From contig QEVO01000004.1 of the NCBI GenBank assembly GCA_003577275.1, forward strand, positions 248,001 through 312,000: 64,000 bases of DNA, in the 5' to 3' direction. Shown one piece after another: positions 8,458 to 18,529 of this stretch. Position numbers and translations under genes: made by a program. The notes under the pieces were generated by a model. That model was not told the origin of the DNA. It did not search any database and saw nothing but the letters and a program-made list of their open reading frames with translations. Within the stretch, counting starts at the first letter, position 1, and the number at the start of each line of letters is the position of its first letter. This DNA comes from Pseudomonadota bacterium. Its GTDB lineage: Bacteria > Pseudomonadota > Alphaproteobacteria > Sphingomonadales > Govanellaceae.

Positions 8458-9567
8458 ATGCAGACCGCTGAAATCCGCCCGGACGTTCAGGATTTGGTGA
8501 CCCTCGCGCAGCGGCGGGACGCGGCGGGGCGCAACGAGCTTTTTTCCAGCATCGCCGACCTTTTGATCAACGACCATCGGGACTTCGCCGACGTCGAGCG
8601 GACGCTGATGTGCGACATCCTGCGCCGTCTGACCAAAAGCGTCGAGATGTCGATCCGCACCCAATTGGCGGAACGGCTCGCTTATGACGACGAAGCCCCG
8701 GCGGATCTCATCGTCCTCCTCGCCAACGATCAGATCGAGGTCGCTCGCTCGGTCCTCCTCTACAGCAAGCTGCTGCGCGACTCCGACCTGATCAATATCG
8801 TCCGCCATAAGACGATCCAGCACCAGCTAAGCATCGCCGCGCGACAGAATCTGTCGTCCAAGGTATCCGCCGCCCTGGTGCAAACCGGCACCATGCCGGT
8901 CTTGACCGTGCTGCTGGCCAACCCCAGCGCCAACATTCCCCATGATTCCTATGCCCAACTGGTCAGCCGCTCGGAGCAGGAAGCGGCGCTGCGCGAGCCT
9001 CTCGTCAACCGCCGTGATCTGCCGCCGGAACTGGCCAAGCGCATGTATCGCTGGGTATCGGCGGCGCTCAAGGATATCATCCTGAAAACCTACATGATCT
9101 CGCCGGATAAGATCGACGAGGCCATCGACGCCGCCGTCGACGGCCTGGCGCGCGAGGACCGGCGGGAGGAGATCAAGGGTCCGGCCGTCCGGCGGCTGGT
9201 GGACAAGCTTTACGAGGCCGGCCAGCTCACTTCGGCCTATGTGGTCAAAAGCCTCAATCAGGGCCAAGCCGAGCTTTTCGAGGAGTCCTTCGCCAAGCTG
9301 GCCAAGGTCAATATCGAAGTTTTCCGCAAGATCCTTTATAACCGCGGCGCCGACGGTCTGGCCGTCGCCTGCCGGGTCATCGGCATCGACCGCAGCATGT
9401 TCCTGACCATCTACCGACTAACCCGCATCGCCCGCCGGCAGTCGTCAAGCCTGACCGATGCGGAAACCGCTCACGCCTTTGAAATCTTTCGCAAAATGGA
9501 CCAGCGCCAGGCGGAAATCACCCTTCATCGCTGGGCCGCCGACGAAAGCAAGGCGCCAATTTTCTAG
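8458..9567 (+). CDS. DUF2336 family protein A
   Basis: 369 residues made almost entirely of helices with leucine-rich repeats reminiscent of HEAT units. Matches to the DUF2336 family include DLIVLLANDQIEVARSVL, SDLINIVRHKTIQHQLSIA and DLPPELAKRMYRWVSAALKD. The family is largely alphaproteobacterial and has no known biochemical role. The start is supported by GGGAG seven bases upstream. It has no operon partner: moaA begins 55 nt later with its own spacing. A paralogue of the same layout lies at 13118-14248 in an operon with a histidine kinase. Confidence 0.85.
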   Translation: MQTAEIRPDVQDLVTLAQRRDAAGRNELFSSIADLLINDHRDFADVERTLMCDILRRLTKSVEMSIRTQLAERLAYDDEAPADLIVLLANDQIEVARSVLLYSKLLRDSDLINIVRHKTIQHQLSIAARQNLSSKVSAALVQTGTMPVLTVLLANPSANIPHDSYAQLVSRSEQEAALREPLVNRRDLPPELAKRMYRWVSAALKDIILKTYMISPDKIDEAIDAAVDGLAREDRREEIKGPAVRRLVDKLYEAGQLTSAYVVKSLNQGQAELFEESFAKLAKVNIEVFRKILYNRGADGLAVACRVIGIDRSMFLTIYRLTRIARRQSSSLTDAETAHAFEIFRKMDQRQAEITLHRWAADESKAPIF

Positions 9568-9622
9568 CCTCTTGACGAGCCTCGCTTGATCCCCTGACGG
9601 CAGTTCGTGCTATAGGTAAGGC

Positions 9623-10639
9623 ATGGACGTCCGCCCTGACATATCGCCGCTGATCGACCGCTATTCCCGGCGCATCACCTACCTGCGGGTATCGGTGACC
9701 GACCGCTGCGATTTCCGCTGCGTCTACTGCATGGCGGAAGAAATGCAGTTCCTGCCCAAGGCGGACATCCTGACCCTGGAGGAGCTGGACCGCCTGTCTT
9801 CCGCCTTCATCAGCCGTGGCGTGCGCAAGCTGCGCATCACCGGCGGCGAGCCCTTGGTGCGGCGCGACATCATGACCCTGTTTCGGCGGCTGTCCCGGCA
9901 TCTGGACAACGGTCGCCTCGACGAGTTGACCCTGACCACCAACGGCAGCCAGTTGGAGCGCTATGCCGCCGACCTGGCGGCCTTGGGCGTGCGTCGGATC
10001 AATGTCTCCATCGACAGCCTGGACCCGGCCAAATTCCGCGTCATCACCCGGCGCGGCGACCTGGCCCAAGTGATGGCCGGGCTGAAGGCGGCGCAAAGCG
10101 CCGGGCTTGCCGTCAAGATCAACACCGTGGCGCTGAGGGAAGTCAATGATGACGAACTTGACCGCCTGGTTGCGTGGTGCGGCGAGGAAGGGTTTGACCT
10201 CACCCTGATCGAAACCATGCCCTTGGGCGAGGTGGACGAGGATCGCACCGATCATTACCTGCCCTTAAGCGAGGTACGCCAACGCCTGGCCGAGCGCTGG
10301 ACCTTGACCCCCACCGATTATCGTACCGGCGGACCGGCGCGCTATGTGACGGTGGAAGAAACCGGGCGGCGGCTGGGTTTCATCACCCCCCTGACCCACA
10401 ATTTTTGCGAATCCTGCAATCGAGTGCGGCTGACCTGCACCGGCACCCTTTACATGTGCCTCGGCCAGGAAGACGCCGTCGATCTGCGCGCCCCATTACG
10501 GGCAAGCGCAACCGATGCGGAGCTGCATCAAGCCATCGACCGCGCCATGTGGCTAAAGCCCAAGGGACACGACTTCGTCATCGATCGCCAAGGCGCCAAG
10601 CCGGCGGTCGCGCGCCACATGAGCGTGACCGGCGGTTAG
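9623..10639 (+). CDS. moaA: MoaA, GTP 3',8-cyclase of molybdopterin synthesis
   Basis: 338 residues. This radical SAM enzyme starts molybdenum cofactor synthesis by converting GTP to the 3',8-cyclo intermediate used by MoaC. The N-terminal cluster motif is CDFRCVYC (Cys 29, 33, 36), with the GGEP box (TGGEPLVRR) following. The second cluster is carried by [12 protein letters not shown] near residue 260. The protein ends in Gly-Gly, the conserved catalytic tail of MoaA. No moaC or other cofactor gene is nearby. The stop is 6 nt before nadK, so the two are likely co-transcribed. Confidence 0.96.
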   Translation: MDVRPDISPLIDRYSRRITYLRVSVTDRCDFRCVYCMAEEMQFLPKADILTLEELDRLSSAFISRGVRKLRITGGEPLVRRDIMTLFRRLSRHLDNGRLDELTLTTNGSQLERYAADLAALGVRRINVSIDSLDPAKFRVITRRGDLAQVMAGLKAAQSAGLAVKINTVALREVNDDELDRLVAWCGEEGFDLTLIETMPLGEVDEDRTDHYLPLSEVRQRLAERWTLTPTDYRTGGPARYVTVEETGRRLGFITPLTHNFCESCNRVRLTCTGTLYMCLGQEDAVDLRAPLRASATDAELHQAIDRAMWLKPKGHDFVIDRQGAKPAVARHMSVTGG

Positions 10640-10645
10640 ACGTTC

Positions 10646-11416
10646 ATGAGCCAGACCAAAATCGCCATCATCGCCAGCGATGCGCCGGAAGCGGCCGCCG
10701 CCCGCGACCGGCTTTGCGCCTGCTATGAAACCGTATCGCCGGAGGAGGCCGACGTCATCGTCGCGCTGGGCGGCGACGGCTTCGTTTTGCAATCCTTGCA
10801 TCAGTTCATGCGCCGGGAAATACCCATTTACGGCATGAACCGCGGCACCATCGGATTTCTCCTCAACCGCTACGACGAAAATGGTCTCTTGGAGCGCATC
10901 GCCCGCGCTGAGACATTGACGCTGCATCCCTTACGCATGACCGCCACGCGCACCAATGGCGAGGTTGTGGAGGCGCTCGCCGTCAATGATGTTTATGTCC
11001 TGCGCGAGACCAGGTTGACCGCGCACATTCGCATCCTGGTCGATGGCCGGGTGCGGCTGGACGACCTCATTTGCGATGGCGTCATCGTCGCCACGCCCGC
11101 CGGCAGCACCGCCTATAACTTATCGGCGCATGGCCCGATCATTCCCTTGGGCGCCGACGTGCTGGCGCTCACCCCCATCAGCGCCTTCCGGCCGCGGCGC
11201 TGGCGCGGCGCGCTCTTGCCGCACAAATCGACGGTCAAGCTGGAAATCCTGCAAAGCGACCGCCGGCCGGTCAGCGCCGTCGCCGACATGGTGGAAGTGC
11301 GCGACGTGCGCGAGGTGCTGGTCAAGGAAGATCGCACCGTCAAACTGATGCTGATGTTCGACTCCGACCATTCGCTAAGCGAACGCATCCTCGCCGAACA
11401 GTTCAGCGTGGAGTGA
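10646..11416 (+). CDS. nadK: NAD kinase
   Basis: 256 residues. It phosphorylates NAD to NADP using ATP or polyphosphate. The GGDG motif is seen as [11 protein letters not shown] near residue 43, the NDVYVLRE segment matches the family NE/D loop, and [16 protein letters not shown] is the glycine-rich substrate loop. The length fits the short alphaproteobacterial form. It begins 6 nt after moaA and converges on the histidine kinase gene, with only 17 nt between the stops. Confidence 0.95.
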   Translation: MSQTKIAIIASDAPEAAAARDRLCACYETVSPEEADVIVALGGDGFVLQSLHQFMRREIPIYGMNRGTIGFLLNRYDENGLLERIARAETLTLHPLRMTATRTNGEVVEALAVNDVYVLRETRLTAHIRILVDGRVRLDDLICDGVIVATPAGSTAYNLSAHGPIIPLGADVLALTPISAFRPRRWRGALLPHKSTVKLEILQSDRRPVSAVADMVEVRDVREVLVKEDRTVKLMLMFDSDHSLSERILAEQFSVE

Positions 11417-11433
11417 GGTGGCAAAAAATATAT

Positions 11434-13140
11434 CTACCGATGCAGCGGCAGCGTCACGGTAAAGCGGCTGCCCTCGCCGACTTCGCTTTGCAAGGTAATG
11501 TCGCCGCCCATCAGGCGGGCCAGGTGGCGGGAAATATGCAGGCCGAGGCCGGTTCCTTCCTCGCGCCGGGCGTAGATGCTGTCGGCGCATTGCTGGAATT
11601 TCTCGAACACCAGCTCATGCTTGCTGGGGGGAATGCCGATACCGGTGTCCCATACCGTGATCGCCAGAAGACCATCGCCAGCTTCTGTGACCTCAACGCC
11701 GATCTTGCCCTTGTCCGGCGTGAATTTCACGGCGTTGCTGAACAGATTGACGAACACCTGGGTGGCGCGCCGCACATCCACGTCCAATAGCCATTTTCCG
11801 GAAACGCGAACGGCGGAGGTATCGAGCGCCTTCTTGTTGGCGCGGATGATGACGAGATTGAGCGCCGCATCAATGATATCGCGCAGCGGCGCCGCTTCGA
11901 TGTCGAGCTTGATTTTGTCGCTCTCGATCACCGCCACATCCAAAATATCATTGATCAGGCCGAGAAGATGACGGCCGGCATTCATGATGTCGTCGCTGTA
12001 TCCCTTGTATTGCTCGCCAATTTTGCCGAACACCTCAAGCTTCATCGCTTCGGCAAAGCCGATGATGGCGTTCAAGGGCGTGCGCAATTCGTGACTCATG
12101 GCGGCGAGAAAATCGCTTTTGACCTTCAAGGCCCGCTCCGCCTCGCCTGAGGCGAGGTCGAGCTGAATATTTTTGTTGGTCAATTCCTCCAGCGTGTTTT
12201 CCAGATTACGGCGGATCTCCAAAGTCTGCTGTTCCGCCTGGATGCGCGCGGTGACGTCCATGCCGGCGCCGCGAAAACCCATGAATTCGCCGCTCGCCTG
12301 ATCAAAGATGGGGACGCCGCTTAAATGAAACAGCATGTCCTGCCCGTCGGCCGACTTCATGGCGTAAAGCTGGTCGCGGAAGGCGCGGCTGGTGATCATG
12401 CCGTCTCGGGCCGGGAAACGTCCCTGCGCGTCGGCCGCCAAGGCGCCGATCTCATCAAAGCGATGGCCGATGAAGCGCACCGCCGGAATGCCGATGATCG
12501 CCGTCAAGCGGTCGGAGAGCAGCGTCAGACGGCCGTCGCGGTCGGTCTCCCAATACCAGTCGGAGCTGGCGCGGGCGAAATCCTGGAAGCGCTGCTGCGC
12601 GGCGCGGGCGAGCTCCAGACCCTCCACTTCCTTGGTGCAATCCATGTAGGTGCCGGCGATCGCCGCCATGCGGCCCGCGCGATCGAGAATGGGAAAATGG
12701 CGCGAGCGATAATGACGCACCCGCCCGCCGATCCGCACCTTCTCCTGCAAGGTCAAGCCTTCGCGCAGCGCCGCCACATCCTTGAGCACCGACATCAGCG
12801 CTTCGGGCGCATGGCCGGGCGCGGTGGCCTGCACGCTGGCCGCCGGCGTTTCGCACGTCTGCGCCAACTCGCGATAGGCGGCATTGACGAACAGCACCCG
12901 GCCATCTGGCGCGGTGACGTAAAGCGGCAGCGCGTCATCCATGGTGACGGCATTGAGGAAGTTTTCGATGGCCACGCCCTTGGCGTCGTTGGACGGCTTG
13001 GGTGGCTGCGAGGGAAACGCTTCGCTCGGCAGGATGGTGCAATGATCCCAGTCGATCCGGCGCACCGGCTCAAGCGGCGGATTGCCGCGCCGTTCGCCAA
13101 AGCCGCCGCCCAGCGGCTTACCGACCGTGTTCGACGTCAT
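11434..13140 (-). CDS. Soluble PAS-PAS histidine kinase, PleC/DivJ-like core
   Basis: 568 residues with no predicted membrane helix. PAS 1 covers roughly residues 60-165 (LYVTAPDGRVLFVNAAYREL) and PAS 2 roughly 183-295 (DWYWETDRDGRLTLLSDRL). A short coiled region precedes the HisKA domain with the phosphoacceptor box MSHELRTPLN (His 350). The ATPase has N box FVNLFSNAVKFTPD, G1 WDTGIGI and G2 GTGLGLHI. The kinase core resembles the PleC/DivJ type that acts on DivK and PleD, both encoded elsewhere in this window. The start at 13140 has AGGA nine bases upstream; an earlier ATG at 13164 has none. It overlaps the upstream DUF2336 gene by 23 nt. No receiver is attached. Confidence 0.92.
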   Translation of the reverse strand: MTSNTVGKPLGGGFGERRGNPPLEPVRRIDWDHCTILPSEAFPSQPPKPSNDAKGVAIENFLNAVTMDDALPLYVTAPDGRVLFVNAAYRELAQTCETPAASVQATAPGHAPEALMSVLKDVAALREGLTLQEKVRIGGRVRHYRSRHFPILDRAGRMAAIAGTYMDCTKEVEGLELARAAQQRFQDFARASSDWYWETDRDGRLTLLSDRLTAIIGIPAVRFIGHRFDEIGALAADAQGRFPARDGMITSRAFRDQLYAMKSADGQDMLFHLSGVPIFDQASGEFMGFRGAGMDVTARIQAEQQTLEIRRNLENTLEELTNKNIQLDLASGEAERALKVKSDFLAAMSHELRTPLNAIIGFAEAMKLEVFGKIGEQYKGYSDDIMNAGRHLLGLINDILDVAVIESDKIKLDIEAAPLRDIIDAALNLVIIRANKKALDTSAVRVSGKWLLDVDVRRATQVFVNLFSNAVKFTPDKGKIGVEVTEAGDGLLAITVWDTGIGIPPSKHELVFEKFQQCADSIYARREEGTGLGLHISRHLARLMGGDITLQSEVGEGSRFTVTLPLHR

Positions 13141-14248
13141 CGAGCGCTTCCTGGTAGGCCGCATCGCGTTGCCAATAGACGAGCGCCGCCTTGGCGTTGG
13201 TCACCGAGATCGCATCATAAAGATCAAGGATATTCTTGACCACGCTGGTCGGACGCACCCGGCGTCCGGCCCGGGCATCGCTTAAGTATAAATAAAGCGA
13301 CGTGAAGTCCTGACGATTCAAATCGATGGCGCGGCAAAGCACGGCAAAGCTCTCGCCCGCCTCGTCGTGAAAAATCCGCCACGCCACCTTGACGCTGATG
13401 TCGGCAAGATGCGCCAGTCCCGCCACGAATACCGGAATTTTTTGTTGCCGCAGCGCTTGCAGCAAGAAACCGACGCTAAGTTTGCCCGCCGCCGCCAGGC
13501 GCTCCACCAGGGCCAACGCCGCCGTTTCTGAATTTGACTTCGGGTCGTGCGCTTCAATCGCGCTTTTCGTCGCCTCCTGCAAGGCGGTATCGACGTCGGA
13601 CAGATTGAGGTCGCTGAAGTCGGCGAGAATCTTGCGCCGCAGCGCCGCCGATACCCACCAGAACATCTGATGCGCCAGTTTCGGCGGCAAGTCATGACGC
13701 GACAACAGCGGCTCCTGAAAACGATCGACGCGCCGCGATTCCGCCACCAGATAGGCCATGGCCCGTTCGGAAATTTCGGCGTTCTGATTTTTCAGCAGAA
13801 CTTCAATGACGTTCGGACTGCCTTCGTCGACCACGGCGTCGCTGACTGCCTCGCTCAACTTGGCGCGCATGGCGATCACCAGCCGATGCTCATCGCTGCG
13901 GCTGCGCACGATTTCGATCAAATCTTCGTCACGCAACAGATCGCATTGCTCCAGGATCGGTCGGGCGATCTCGATCTGATCGTTGGCGAGAAGACGCATC
14001 AGCTCCGGCGGCACATTATCGAACTGCACCAGCCGCTCGGCGAGCTCCTTGCGAATGACGGCCTCAAGGTCGGAAATGAGCTTATGCAAGATATCGGTCA
14101 TCAGCACCCGCTGATGCTCGTTCAAGCGGCCTTGCGGCGTCAGGAACAGATCAGCGATGTTCTCCACCAGCACGCGCCGGCTTTCGTCCGAACGCTGCCG
14201 CGCCAGATCGTACAATCTCGCAATCTGTTCTCGACCAATGGAGGTCAT
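13118..14248 (-). CDS. DUF2336 family protein B, co-transcribed with a histidine kinase
   Basis: 376 residues from the ATG at 14248. It is helical and alignable by eye with protein A at 8458-9567: RLLANDQIEIARPILEQCDL matches the LLANDQIEVARSVL segment, and DLPPKLAHQMFWWVSAALR matches DLPPELAKRMYRWVSAALK. A longer frame from ATG 14362 exists, but its first 38 residues have no counterpart in A. That start also lies inside a possible regulatory site, so I use 14248 with moderate certainty. The 23-nt overlap with the kinase gene indicates one operon, which hints that DUF2336 proteins take part in signalling. Confidence 0.85.
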   Translation of the reverse strand: MTSIGREQIARLYDLARQRSDESRRVLVENIADLFLTPQGRLNEHQRVLMTDILHKLISDLEAVIRKELAERLVQFDNVPPELMRLLANDQIEIARPILEQCDLLRDEDLIEIVRSRSDEHRLVIAMRAKLSEAVSDAVVDEGSPNVIEVLLKNQNAEISERAMAYLVAESRRVDRFQEPLLSRHDLPPKLAHQMFWWVSAALRRKILADFSDLNLSDVDTALQEATKSAIEAHDPKSNSETAALALVERLAAAGKLSVGFLLQALRQQKIPVFVAGLAHLADISVKVAWRIFHDEAGESFAVLCRAIDLNRQDFTSLYLYLSDARAGRRVRPTSVVKNILDLYDAISVTNAKAALVYWQRDAAYQEALDDVEHGR

Positions 14249-14354
14249 TTCACGCGCTAACTGACCTTGATCTTCGTCCCCACCTTCAACGAACGAGGAG
14301 ATGGTTTTGTGACAATCGCCCGCCGCCTTAGAGTACAGGTGTACCCGCCCGGCC

Positions 14355-14370
14355 GTTAACATTCTCTAAA
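14355..14370 (-). promoter_or_regulatory. Possible CtrA-type box upstream of the DUF2336-kinase operon
   Basis: The minus strand reads TTTAGAGAATGTTAAC, one mismatch from TTAA-N7-TTAAC. It sits about 110 bases upstream of the chosen DUF2336 start. Chance matches of this quality are expected once or twice in a window of this size, so support is weak. Confidence 0.25.
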
Positions 14371-14420
14371 ATCAGGCTTAAGAAATAATCCGGCCGGATC
14401 AAGCAGACGTCGGGAACTGG

Positions 14421-14443
14421 CTAGAAATATTGATGATTTCTAG
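14421..14443. promoter_or_regulatory. Perfect inverted repeat CTAGAAAT-N7-ATTTCTAG
   Basis: Two 8-bp arms (14421-14428 and 14436-14443) form a perfect dyad with a 7-bp spacer. The site lies in AT-rich DNA between the 3' end of gatB and the upstream region of the DUF2336-kinase operon. The centre-to-centre spacing of one to two helix turns suits a dimeric regulator. No T tract follows on the minus strand, so it is not an obvious gatB terminator. The regulator is unknown. Confidence 0.5.
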
Positions 14444-14465
14444 TTTTGACATTTATTTTGTGTGG

Positions 14466-15947
14466 TTAAGCCGAAAGCTTTGCCTTCAGCGCCTCGTTGA
14501 CCAGTTGCGGATTGGCCTTGCCCTGGGTCTTTTTCATCACCTGGCCGACGAAGAAGCCAAAGAGCTTGTCCTTGCCCGAGCGGTATTCGGCCACCTTGTC
14601 GGCGTTCTCGGCCAACACCTCGTCGATGATGGCGGCGATGGCCCCGCTGTCGGAAACCTGGACCAAGCCCTTCTCGGCGACGATCTTGGCCGGCTCGTCG
14701 CCGGTGGCCAGCATATGTTCAAAGACTTCCTTGGCGATCCGGCCCGATATCTGGCCATCCACCATAAGCTTCTGTAATTGCGCGAAATTATGGGCGCTAA
14801 CGGGAGAGTTTTCGATGCTCTTGCCAGCCTTGTTCAAGGCCCCGAACAGGTCGCCCACCACCCAGTTCGCCACCTGCGTCGCTACCTCGCGCGCCGGTTT
14901 GCCCGAAACGGCGGTCAACTCCGCCAGCACCGCCTCGAAATAGGCGGCGCTTTCCTTCTCCGCCACCAGCACCGAGGCGTTATAGGGGGTAAGGCCCAGA
15001 TCAGCGACGAAGCGGTCGCGCTTGGCGTCGGGCAGTTCGGGCAGCGTCTTGGCCACCTTGTCGACCCACGCTTGGGCAAGTTTGAGCGGCATCAGGTCGG
15101 GATCAGGGAAATAGCGGTAGTCGTGCGCCTCCTCCTTGGAGCGCATGGACCGGGTTTCGCCCTTGGCGGCGTCAAACAGCCGGGTTTCCTGGTCGATCTT
15201 GCCGCCATCCTCGATGATGTCGATCTGGCGGCGCGCCTCGTACTCGATGGCCTGTTGCAGGAAGCGCACCGAATTGACGTTCTTGATCTCGCAGCGGGTG
15301 CCCAACGGCTCGCCCGGCCGGCGCACCGAGACGTTGACGTCGGCGCGCATGGAGCCCTCCTCCATGTTGCCGTCGCAGGAGCCGATGTAGCGTAGAATGG
15401 TGCGAAGCTTCTTCAAATAGGCCCCGGCCTCCTCGGAGGAGCGCATATCGGGCTCGGAGACGATTTCCATCAGCGCCACGCCGGAGCGGTTCAAGTCCAC
15501 ATAGGTCAAGCTCGGGTGCTGGTCATGCAGGCTTTTGCCGGCATCCTGCTCCAGATGGAGGCGGGTGATGCCCACCTCCCTGGTCTCGCCCTCGACCTCG
15601 ATCATGATCCGGCCATGACCGACGATGGGGTGCTTGAACTGGGAGATCTGATAGCCCTGGGGCAGGTCGGCGTAGAAATAGTTCTTGCGGTCGAACACCG
15701 AATAAAGATTGATCTGCGCGCCCAAGGCCAAGCCGGTACGGACCGCCTGACGCACGCATTCCTCGTTGATCACCGGCAGCATGCCGGGCATGGCGGCGTC
15801 GACGAAGCTGACCTGGGAATTGGGCTCGGCGCCATAGGTAGCGGAGGCGCCGGAAAACAGCTTAGCGTTGGAGGAGACCTGGGCATGGACCTCCATGCCG
15901 ATCACCACTTCCCAGCTACCCGTTGCCCCCTCGATGAGCTTGGCCAT
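14466..15947 (-). CDS. gatB: Aspartyl/glutamyl-tRNA amidotransferase subunit B
   Basis: 493 residues. GatB binds and activates mischarged Glu-tRNA(Gln) or Asp-tRNA(Asn) so that GatA-derived ammonia can amidate it. Seen: [12 protein letters not shown] at the N-terminus, [46 protein letters not shown], and the C-terminal YqeY/tail domain with [16 protein letters not shown]. The start at 15947 has GGAGGAG eight bases upstream and lies 4 nt after gatA; an upstream ATG at 15986 would run into gatA. It is last of gatC-gatA-gatB. Its presence implies that Gln-tRNA, and perhaps Asn-tRNA, is made by transamidation. Confidence 0.97.
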   Translation of the reverse strand: MAKLIEGATGSWEVVIGMEVHAQVSSNAKLFSGASATYGAEPNSQVSFVDAAMPGMLPVINEECVRQAVRTGLALGAQINLYSVFDRKNYFYADLPQGYQISQFKHPIVGHGRIMIEVEGETREVGITRLHLEQDAGKSLHDQHPSLTYVDLNRSGVALMEIVSEPDMRSSEEAGAYLKKLRTILRYIGSCDGNMEEGSMRADVNVSVRRPGEPLGTRCEIKNVNSVRFLQQAIEYEARRQIDIIEDGGKIDQETRLFDAAKGETRSMRSKEEAHDYRYFPDPDLMPLKLAQAWVDKVAKTLPELPDAKRDRFVADLGLTPYNASVLVAEKESAAYFEAVLAELTAVSGKPAREVATQVANWVVGDLFGALNKAGKSIENSPVSAHNFAQLQKLMVDGQISGRIAKEVFEHMLATGDEPAKIVAEKGLVQVSDSGAIAAIIDEVLAENADKVAEYRSGKDKLFGFFVGQVMKKTQGKANPQLVNEALKAKLSA

Positions 15948-15951
15948 GGCG

Positions 15952-17430
15952 CTAACTCCTCCACCAGGGCTTAGGAGCTGCGGCAAAGCCCGCCGCCCGT
16001 TCGATAACGCCGCCGACCTTGATCACCGTCTCCTCGTCCAGCACCTTGCCGATGAGCTGGAGCCCCAAGGGCAGCCCGGCCTTGTCGAGCCCCGCCGGCA
16101 GCGACATCGCCGGCAGCCCGGCCAGGCTCGCCGGCACGGTAAAGACGTCGTTTAAGTACATGGCGATGGGATCGGTGGTCTCGCCGATGCCGAAGGCCGA
16201 TGACGGCGCGGTGGGGGTGAGGAGCACGTCGACCGTCTTGAACGCCTCGGTGAAATCCCGGGCGATGAGCGTCCGCACCTGCTGCGCCTTCAGGTAATAG
16301 GCGTCGTAGTAGCCGGCGGACAGCACGTAGGTGCCGATCAGGATGCGGCGTTTGACTTCCTTACCGAAGCCGGCGGCGCGGGTCTTGGCGTACATGTCAT
16401 TGAGCCCGCCGCCGTTGTTGACCCGCAGGCCATAGCGCACGCCGTCATAACGGGCGAGGTTGGAGGAGGCTTCCGCCGGCGCGACGATATAATAGGTGGC
16501 CAGCGCATACTGGGTATGGGGCAGGCTGACGTCGACGATCTTCGCCCCAGCGTCTTTCAGCCAGGCGATGCCCTGCTGCCACAACGCCTCGATCTCCGCC
16601 GGCATCTGGGTGGTATGGTATTCCTTGGGGATGCCCACTTTCAGGCCGCGAATGTCGCCGCTCAGCGCCGCCTCGAAATCCGGCACGGGCGCGTTGATGG
16701 AGGTGGAATCCTTGGGGTCGTGGCCGGCCATGGATTTAAGGAGGATCGCCGCATCGCGCACGGTGCGGGCAATGGGCCCCGCCTGATCGAGGGACGAGGC
16801 GAAGGCGATGATGCCCCAACGCGAGCAGCGGCCATAGGTCGGCTTGATGCCGACCGTGCCGGTAAACGCCGCCGGCTGGCGGATCGAGCCGCCGGTATCG
16901 GTGCCGGTGGCGCCGAGCGCGATCTTCGCCGCCACCGCCGCCGAGGAGCCGCCCGACGAGCCGCCAGGCACCAGGTTCTTGTTGGAGCCTTCGCCCCGCC
17001 AGGGGTTGGTGACCGGCCCCGTCACCGCGGTTTCGGTGGACGAGCCCATGGCGAACTCATCCATGGCGGTCTTGCCCAGCATCACTGCGCCGTCGCGCCA
17101 CAAGTTAGCCGTGACGGTGGATTCATAGCGGGGTTTAAAGCCCTCCAGAATGCGGCTGGAGGCTTGAGACAGCACATCCTTGGTGCAAAACAGATCCTTG
17201 ATCCCCAAGGGAATGCCGGCGAGCGGTCCGGCGTTGCCTGCCGCCAGCGCCTGATCGGCGGCGGCCGCCATCGCCAGCGCCTGTTCCGGGGTTTCGGCGC
17301 AATAGGCGTTGAGCGCGCGCGCCGCCGCCATGGCTTCGATATAGGCGTCCGCCAGTTCGCGAGCGGTGAAATCGCGGCGACGCAGGCCGTCCCGCGCCTC
17401 CGCCAGAGTGAGGGCCAGAAAATCGCTCAT
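15952..17430 (-). CDS. gatA: Aspartyl/glutamyl-tRNA amidotransferase subunit A
   Basis: 492 residues, an amidase-signature enzyme that hydrolyses glutamine to supply ammonia to GatB. The Ser-cisSer-Lys triad region is visible: [10 protein letters not shown] carries the Lys, and [14 protein letters not shown] plus [15 protein letters not shown] carry the two serines. The C-terminal [18 protein letters not shown] segment is typical. It is flanked by gatC (2-nt gap) and gatB (4-nt gap). Confidence 0.97.
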   Translation of the reverse strand: MSDFLALTLAEARDGLRRRDFTARELADAYIEAMAAARALNAYCAETPEQALAMAAAADQALAAGNAGPLAGIPLGIKDLFCTKDVLSQASSRILEGFKPRYESTVTANLWRDGAVMLGKTAMDEFAMGSSTETAVTGPVTNPWRGEGSNKNLVPGGSSGGSSAAVAAKIALGATGTDTGGSIRQPAAFTGTVGIKPTYGRCSRWGIIAFASSLDQAGPIARTVRDAAILLKSMAGHDPKDSTSINAPVPDFEAALSGDIRGLKVGIPKEYHTTQMPAEIEALWQQGIAWLKDAGAKIVDVSLPHTQYALATYYIVAPAEASSNLARYDGVRYGLRVNNGGGLNDMYAKTRAAGFGKEVKRRILIGTYVLSAGYYDAYYLKAQQVRTLIARDFTEAFKTVDVLLTPTAPSSAFGIGETTDPIAMYLNDVFTVPASLAGLPAMSLPAGLDKAGLPLGLQLIGKVLDEETVIKVGGVIERAAGFAAAPKPWWRS

Positions 17431-17432
17431 GA

Positions 17433-17720
17433 CTATTCAATCACCTTAGGCACGGCGAAAAAGCCGTGCTCGGCCTGGGGGGCGTTGGCCAGCACGTCCT
17501 CCGGGTAGCCGCCGTCGGTGACCACATCGGCGCGGCGCGGCAGTTCGGCGTCAACCACGCTGGTCAAGGGCGGTACGCCGTCGGTGTTCACCTGCGCCAG
17601 TTGCTCGACCCAGGATAGAATCTGATTGAGCTCGCCGGCCATGGGGGCAAGCGCCGCGTCATCGATGTCGATGCGGGCGAGATGGGCAATGCGGCGGACG
17701 GTCGCAAGGTCAATGGACAT
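17433..17720 (-). CDS. gatC: Aspartyl/glutamyl-tRNA amidotransferase subunit C
   Basis: 95 residues, the small subunit that wraps and stabilises GatA. It has the family start [17 protein letters not shown], the central [11 protein letters not shown] helix and the [19 protein letters not shown] segment. It is first in the gatCAB operon. The gap to the next upstream gene contains a terminator that belongs to the PEP-CTERM gene. Confidence 0.95.
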   Translation of the reverse strand: MSIDLATVRRIAHLARIDIDDAALAPMAGELNQILSWVEQLAQVNTDGVPPLTSVVDAELPRRADVVTDGGYPEDVLANAPQAEHGFFAVPKVIE

Positions 17721-17805
17721 GCGGGAGGTCGACTTTATGTTGAATGGTCAATTTTGGCGCGCGGGAAAGTATCACCCTCCGCCCGGGCATGCAAGCGAAG
17801 GGCAT

Positions 17806-17831
17806 AAAAAAGCGGCCCCGCCCGGGGCCGC
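17806..17831 (-). terminator. Rho-independent terminator of the PEP-CTERM gene
   Basis: On the minus strand an 8-bp GC-only stem (GCGGCCCC / GGGGCCGC, 4-nt loop) is followed directly by six T residues. It lies 33 bases after the stop of the PEP-CTERM gene and 86 bases before gatC. This isolates the PEP-CTERM gene as a single-gene transcription unit. Confidence 0.9.
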
Positions 17832-17863
17832 CCAAGACTTGCGAGTAAGGTAAATTTCAGGGG

Positions 17864-18448
17864 TTAAGGCTTGCGCCGGCGCAGCAGCCCCAGGCCCACC
17901 AGCCCCGCGCCCAGAAGCCCAAGGCTCACCGGCTCCGGAATCTCTTCGACGACCCAGAAGCTGACATGGGAAAAGGCCTGCGGCTGCCCATTCTGGTTTT
18001 CGATGAGGTCATCCGTGGTGAACGAGAAGTTGGTCAGACCGCGGATATCAGCGATGCCCCACACATCGCCGACCTTGAAGGTCATCAGGTCATAGGATTG
18101 AGAAAGCGCCACGCTGATGGTGGTTGCGGTGCCGCCAAAGCTATCAGGCGTAAAGTCAAAGCCCGGCTGGTCGCCAGCAATGCCGTAGGCCACCGCCGTG
18201 ATGTCAACGGGAACGCCAAAGACATAATTCAATACAATTTCGACATTGGTCTCGCTGTCGTTGGTGGGCGGCGGCGGCAACGCGAAATCACCCGGCGCCA
18301 CGGTGCAGGTCAGACCGCCCCAGCCCTGGTTCTGGACATCAAGGCAAGGAAAATAATTCACCGTTGCCGCCGAAGCGCTGCTGAACCCAAGCCCCGCAAC
18401 AAACCCCAGGACAGCTAAACTGGCTTTAATGGTCGTTTTCAGATCCAT
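17864..18448 (-). CDS. PEP-CTERM sorting-signal protein (exosortase substrate)
   Basis: 194 residues. The N-terminal signal peptide (basic start, LAVLGFVAGLGFSSASA, cut near residue 27) targets the Sec pathway. The mature part is low in similarity to anything I recognise; it is beta-rich and carries a PPPPT stretch and two Cys. The C-terminus is a complete PEP-CTERM: PEPVSLGLLGAGLVGLG then LLRRRKP, that is, the PEP motif, a hydrophobic helix and a basic tail. Such proteins are sorted by exosortase to the cell surface or exopolysaccharide; no exosortase or EPS genes are in the window. It is a single-gene unit with its own sigma-54 promoter and terminator, inserted between gatC and ruvX. Confidence 0.9.
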   Translation of the reverse strand: MDLKTTIKASLAVLGFVAGLGFSSASAATVNYFPCLDVQNQGWGGLTCTVAPGDFALPPPPTNDSETNVEIVLNYVFGVPVDITAVAYGIAGDQPGFDFTPDSFGGTATTISVALSQSYDLMTFKVGDVWGIADIRGLTNFSFTTDDLIENQNGQPQAFSHVSFWVVEEIPEPVSLGLLGAGLVGLGLLRRRKP

Positions 18449-18529
18449 CTCTTTTTACTCTCCGTCGACCGGAACAAACGCCGAACTTCTGGCCGGTCTG
18501 ACAATAAGATACATTTCAGGGTTGATAAA

